The notes under the pieces were generated by a model. That model searched no databases. It was given only the letters and a program-made list of their open reading frames with translations, and was not told where the DNA came from. Positions 61,304 to 64,000 of a DNA stretch of 64,000 bases are shown one piece after another (the first letter of the stretch is position 1; the number at the start of each line of letters is the position of its first letter). Source of the DNA: Tateyamaria sp. syn59 (GTDB lineage: Bacteria > Pseudomonadota > Alphaproteobacteria > Rhodobacterales > Rhodobacteraceae); the NCBI RefSeq assembly GCF_007995245.1, contig NZ_VCBA01000003.1:159256-223255 (forward strand), read 5' to 3'. Both the position numbers and the translations under genes were made by a program.

Positions 61304-61755
61304 GCGTCACCCCCGACACACCGGCCACGCCGGATGTGCAAGCGCTGCTGGGGCGGCATTTCGAATTGATGCGGTCGCAGTCGCCAGCCGAAAGCTGCCA
61401 TGTGATGGAGCCGGACACCCTGCTTGAGGCGGGCGCGACACTCTATGCCGCGCGTGATGGTGATACGGTTTTGGGTGTGGGCGCGTTGACCGCGATTGCG
61501 CCCGGTCATGGTGAATTGAAGTCGATGCACACCGCTGCCGAGGCGCGTGGGCGCGGCGTTGCGCGGGCTATCCTCGCCGCGCTTCTGGAGGCGGCACGTG
61601 CGCAGGGGATGGAGCGTGTCAGCCTTGAGACAGGATCGGCCGAGGTGTTCGCCCCGGCGCGCGCCCTTTATGCAGCGCACGGGTTCCGGGAGTGTCCTCC
61701 CTTTGGCGACTACGTGCTGGACCCGCTGAGCGTTTTCATGACCCGCACGCTCTGA
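61291..61755 (+). CDS. GNAT-family N-acetyltransferase
   Basis: A 154-residue acetyl-CoA-dependent transferase. The acetyl-CoA loop is [21 protein letters not shown] (R/QxxGxG/A type), preceded by the strand LKSMHTAA and followed by [23 protein letters not shown]. The substrate is unknown; it resembles YafP/PhnO-type small GNATs. ATG 61291 lies within the end of the upstream gene, implying coupling. Confidence 0.88.
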   Translation: MDALSVTPDTPATPDVQALLGRHFELMRSQSPAESCHVMEPDTLLEAGATLYAARDGDTVLGVGALTAIAPGHGELKSMHTAAEARGRGVARAILAALLEAARAQGMERVSLETGSAEVFAPARALYAAHGFRECPPFGDYVLDPLSVFMTRTL

Positions 61756-61797
61756 GTGCTTGCCCTGCGTGGCGCACTGCGGCATGACAGGCGCAGC

Positions 61798-61874
61798 GGT
61801 CCCTTAGCTCAACTGGATAGAGCAGCTGACTTCTAATCAGCAGGTTGAGGGTTCGAGTCCTTCAGGGATCGCCA
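61798..61874 (+). tRNA. tRNA-Arg (anticodon TCT)
   Basis: A 77-nt cloverleaf. Acceptor GGTCCCT pairs with AGGGATC; D-arm GCTC...GAGC; anticodon stem GCTGA/TCAGC with loop CTTCTAA (anticodon TCT, reading AGA); T-arm with GTTCGAGTC. The 3' CCA is encoded (GCCA end). Confidence 0.97.
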
Positions 61875-61949
61875 CGGGTTTTCACATGAATTGACGGGCT
61901 TGCCTGCCAGACATAGCACTGTCTGGGTCAAGGGTGGTGGAGAAGGCAC

Positions 61950-62336
61950 ATGTCGAAAGAATTGGTTGCCGGGTTTTGGGACGCGATGGCGTCCAATGAT
62001 TTCACCTATGCCAGCACGTGGCTTCATCCCGCGTTCGAGTATTACATGCCGCAGACCGGCGAGTATTTGAAAGGCCGGGATGATTTTGCGGCACTCAATG
62101 CGGCGTACCCGGCGGAGGGCAAATGGGAATTCACCGTACGCTCCATTGTTGGCGATGGTGACACGGTTGTGTCTGATGTCGAGGTGACGGATGGCAGCGT
62201 GACGGCCCGCGCGGTTACCTTTCACACGGTCAAGGACGCTCTGATCTGGCGGCAAAAGGAGTTTTGGCCGGACCCGTACCCCGCGCCCGGCTGGCGCGCG
62301 GCGTGGCGTCAGATCATGGACGCGCCACCGTTTTAG
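61950..62336 (+). CDS. SnoaL-like / NTF2-fold protein
   Basis: A 128-residue single-domain protein with the polyketide-cyclase/NTF2 pattern: MSKELVAGFWDAMASNDFTY, WLHPAFEYYMPQTGEYLKGRDDFAAL and AVTFHTVKDALIWRQKEFWPD. Such proteins have a cone-shaped pocket and bind diverse small ligands. There is no signal. It follows the tRNA by 75 nt. The ribosome site is GGTGGAGAAGG. Confidence 0.85.
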   Translation: MSKELVAGFWDAMASNDFTYASTWLHPAFEYYMPQTGEYLKGRDDFAALNAAYPAEGKWEFTVRSIVGDGDTVVSDVEVTDGSVTARAVTFHTVKDALIWRQKEFWPDPYPAPGWRAAWRQIMDAPPF

Positions 62337-62370
62337 GCGGGTCCACGTCCTGAGCGAGATCTGCTGCGTG

Positions 62371-63135
62371 TCAGCCGAAGACCAGCCCGCCGTCCACGAT
62401 CAGGTTTTGACCCGTCACCGCGCGCGCCCATGGGCTGGCGAAGAACAGGACCGCATCAGCCGCCTCTTCGGGCGTGGTGACGGACCGCAGTGGCGTGCTG
62501 CCTGCGATCAGGTCGAAGACGGCGTCGGGCGTGGCCGCACTTGCGTCCGTGGTGCGCAAGAGACCGCCCGAGACCATGTTGACCGTGATCCCTTTCGGGC
62601 CAAGCTCGGCGGCTGCTGTGCGGGTGAGGGCCATGAGTGCGGCCTTGGCGGAGGTGTAGTCGTGGTAGGGCACGACCGGGTTTTGGACGAGGTTTGTTCC
62701 GATGGTGATGATCCGGCCGAAACCTGCGCTTTGCATCGCGGGGGTGGTTGCCTTGATCACGTTCAGGGCGCCCAGCACGGCGGTGTCGTGCTGCGCCCGG
62801 AGCGCGTCGGCGGACAGCGTCTCCAAGGTGTCGCGGGCGTCGCCGTTGAAGCTGTAATCGGCCAGCGCGTTGTGGACGACCGTTGTGATGGGGCCAAAGT
62901 TGTCCCTAGCGGTGTCGATCATGGCGGTGACCTGATCCGCGTCGCGGATGTCGGCCTGGATGGCGACGGTGCGGTCGCCCAGCTGGGTGGCAAGCGCTTC
63001 GGCCTGTGCCTTGCTGTTGCGGTAGTTGATCACCACCTGCGCGCCTTCGCGGGCAAAGGCTGTGGCGATGGCGGCGCCAAACCCGCGGCCTGCGCCGGTG
63101 ACGAGGACGGTTTGTTGGTCGAGAGGGAGGGTCAT
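62371..63135 (-). CDS. SDR-family oxidoreductase (FabG-like)
   Basis: A 254-residue Rossmann protein. Cofactor motif VLVTGAGRGFGAAIATAF, NADP/NAD-discriminating INYRNS, the catalytic region IITIGTNLVQNPVVPYHDYTSAKAALMAL (Y-xxx-K), and the SDR end GQNLIVDGGLVFG. It is close to 3-oxoacyl-ACP-reductase-like enzymes, but the substrate is unproven. Start 63135 (MTLPLDQQTVLVTG). It follows thiD by 11 nt, same strand, so probably the last gene of that operon. Confidence 0.9.
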   Translation of the reverse strand: MTLPLDQQTVLVTGAGRGFGAAIATAFAREGAQVVINYRNSKAQAEALATQLGDRTVAIQADIRDADQVTAMIDTARDNFGPITTVVHNALADYSFNGDARDTLETLSADALRAQHDTAVLGALNVIKATTPAMQSAGFGRIITIGTNLVQNPVVPYHDYTSAKAALMALTRTAAAELGPKGITVNMVSGGLLRTTDASAATPDAVFDLIAGSTPLRSVTTPEEAADAVLFFASPWARAVTGQNLIVDGGLVFG

Positions 63136-63146
63136 GCGTGGTCTTT

Positions 63147-63941
63147 CTAGAGGTCGAAGAAGTGGTGGACGGGTCCGTGACCGGTGCCGACCGACAAGGT
63201 GTCTGCGGCAGCGATGGCGCCGGTGACGTACGCTTTGGCGGCGGCCACGGCGTCTGGCAGGCGGTCGCCCCGCGCCACGCGCGCGGCGAGGGCGGAGGAC
63301 AGGGTGCAGCCGGTGCCGTGGGTGTTCTTGCCCGGTGTGCGGGGGCTGTCGAACCAGTGCAGCGCATCCTCTGCGCACAGCACGTCGGGGCTGTCCGTGC
63401 CGTCGAGATGCCCGCCTTTGATCAGGACGGCCCCTGGCCCAAGGTGTGTCAGGGCGCGGGCCTGCGCGGCCATTTCATCGCGGTTCGTGGCGACCGGCTG
63501 GTCCAGCAGGTGGGCCGCTTCGGGCAGGTTCGGGGTGAGCAGTGTGGCGCGCGGCACCAGCCGGGTGCGCAGCGTCTCCATGGCATCGTGCTGCAAGAGC
63601 GGCGCGCCGCCCTTGGCGATCATCACCGGGTCGAGAATGGCGGGGATGCCGGGGTGCTTTTGCAACAGATCCGCCACGGCGCCCGCAATCTCGGCATTGG
63701 CGATCATGCCGATCTTGATCGCGTCGACGCGGATATCGGCGAGGACAGCCTCGATCTGCGCGGTCACGAAGGCGGGCGGGATGGCTTGCACGCCGGTCAC
63801 GCCTTGGGTGTTTTGCGCGGTGAGGGCAGTGAGTGCGGCCATGCCGTAGGTTCCGTTGGCGGCAAAGGTCTTGAGGTCGGCCTGGATGCCAGCGCCGCCA
63901 GAGGGGTCGGAGCCTGCGATGGACAGGACGTTGGGGATCAT
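63147..63941 (-). CDS. thiD: Hydroxymethylpyrimidine/phosphomethylpyrimidine kinase
   Basis: A 264-residue ribokinase-fold enzyme that phosphorylates HMP and HMP-phosphate in thiamine synthesis. Signature [22 protein letters not shown] at the N-terminus, [10 protein letters not shown] and [13 protein letters not shown] in the middle, and the anion-hole motif [15 protein letters not shown] with the catalytic Asp/Cys region. Its ATG overlaps the upstream stop (ATGA), indicating an operon that enters from the right edge of the window. Confidence 0.96.
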   Translation of the reverse strand: MIPNVLSIAGSDPSGGAGIQADLKTFAANGTYGMAALTALTAQNTQGVTGVQAIPPAFVTAQIEAVLADIRVDAIKIGMIANAEIAGAVADLLQKHPGIPAILDPVMIAKGGAPLLQHDAMETLRTRLVPRATLLTPNLPEAAHLLDQPVATNRDEMAAQARALTHLGPGAVLIKGGHLDGTDSPDVLCAEDALHWFDSPRTPGKNTHGTGCTLSSALAARVARGDRLPDAVAAAKAYVTGAIAAADTLSVGTGHGPVHHFFDL

Positions 63942-64000
63942 GGTGTTTCCTCCAGTTCGGTGCGCAGGGCACGGGCGGCTGCAAAGGGGTCGGGTTGGCC
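63938..64000 (-). CDS. C-terminal end of the gene upstream of thiD
   Basis: The last 20 codons of a gene entering from the window edge ([20 protein letters not shown], then TGA overlapping the thiD ATG). The position in a thiamine operon and the DPxAAARALR ending resemble thiamine-phosphate synthase (ThiE) termini, but the fragment is too short to be sure. Confidence 0.5.
   Translation of the reverse strand, partial: GQPDPFAAARALRTELEETP

Overview
The window is GC-rich, densely packed chromosomal DNA from an alphaproteobacterium, most likely a marine Rhodobacteraceae (Roseobacter-group) species. The basis is gene content: a class I lysyl-tRNA synthetase, an Fe-S cryptochrome/photolyase of the CryB/PhrB type, an NDUFS4-like protein, a Hint-domain protein with calcium-binding repeats, and a preT/preA reductive pyrimidine pathway. 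This is inference from families, not a database match. No phage, plasmid backbone, IS element, CRISPR array or rRNA operon was found. One tRNA gene (Arg, anticodon TCT) lies at 61798-61874.

Layout. 1-2555: end of a membrane protein, a tiny Cys-rich secreted protein, and leuA preceded by a leucine-rich leader peptide with an attenuator. 2679-7691: an SDR/photolyase pair, then a leftward MORN-repeat/periplasmic protein/methyltransferase cluster. 7975-14973: nadE, a Tat-exported metallo-hydrolase, gltX, a MATE exporter, and an IMPase-GGCT pair. 15041-19561: an ABC permease/ATPase pair divergent from tesA, and an SRAP protein that lacks its catalytic Cys2. 19786-31769: cspA, then a pyrimidine catabolism and uptake region: preT, preA, rutR, beta-ureidopropionase, a small unknown, dihydropyrimidinase, a DUF2268 protein and an NMT1-type ABC transporter. 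RutR-like palindromes lie upstream of preT and between rutR and the ureidopropionase, so one TetR-family regulator probably controls both transcription units.

31887-33224 is a more AT-rich pocket with a NYN-domain protein, an orphan promoter/terminator pair that could encode a small RNA, and a large inverted duplication of the ettA 3' end. 33182-38954: ettA, a lipoprotein hydrolase, a MOSC protein, nadD and dacB. 39032-40609: a D-amino-acid-dehydrogenase-like gene behind a tandem glycine riboswitch and a clear promoter. 40674-48982: PhoD-like phosphatase, a possible aerolysin-fold protein, a TerB-like protein, lysyl-tRNA synthetase, benE, the Hint/RTX protein and a DUF4864 protein. 48979-54665: S41-like protein, NDH-2, a beta-helix protein, and an outer-membrane-type protein that may start at ATT. 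55197-56831: a secreted protein below a 22-bp perfect palindrome, a frameshifted monooxygenase-domain gene, and a REP-associated tyrosine transposase (RAYT) bracketed by inverted REP pairs. 56874-64000: a secreted protein, uvrB, an adenylate cyclase, NDUFS4-like and GNAT genes, tRNA-Arg, a SnoaL-like protein, an SDR, thiD and the end of an upstream gene.

Short repeats recur between genes: REP-like hairpins (about 810, 12133, 38953, 56142, 56760), a 42-bp repeat (2601 and 28941), and a GGGGC-xxx-GCCCC/CGTATTT element (7788, 19558, 25978). Nothing here is clearly a new defence or biosynthetic system. The most distinctive items are the apparently leaderless leucine leader, the glycine-riboswitch/dadA pairing, the Cys2-less SRAP protein, the NYN/sRNA pocket with the ettA inverted duplication, and the candidate ATT start.
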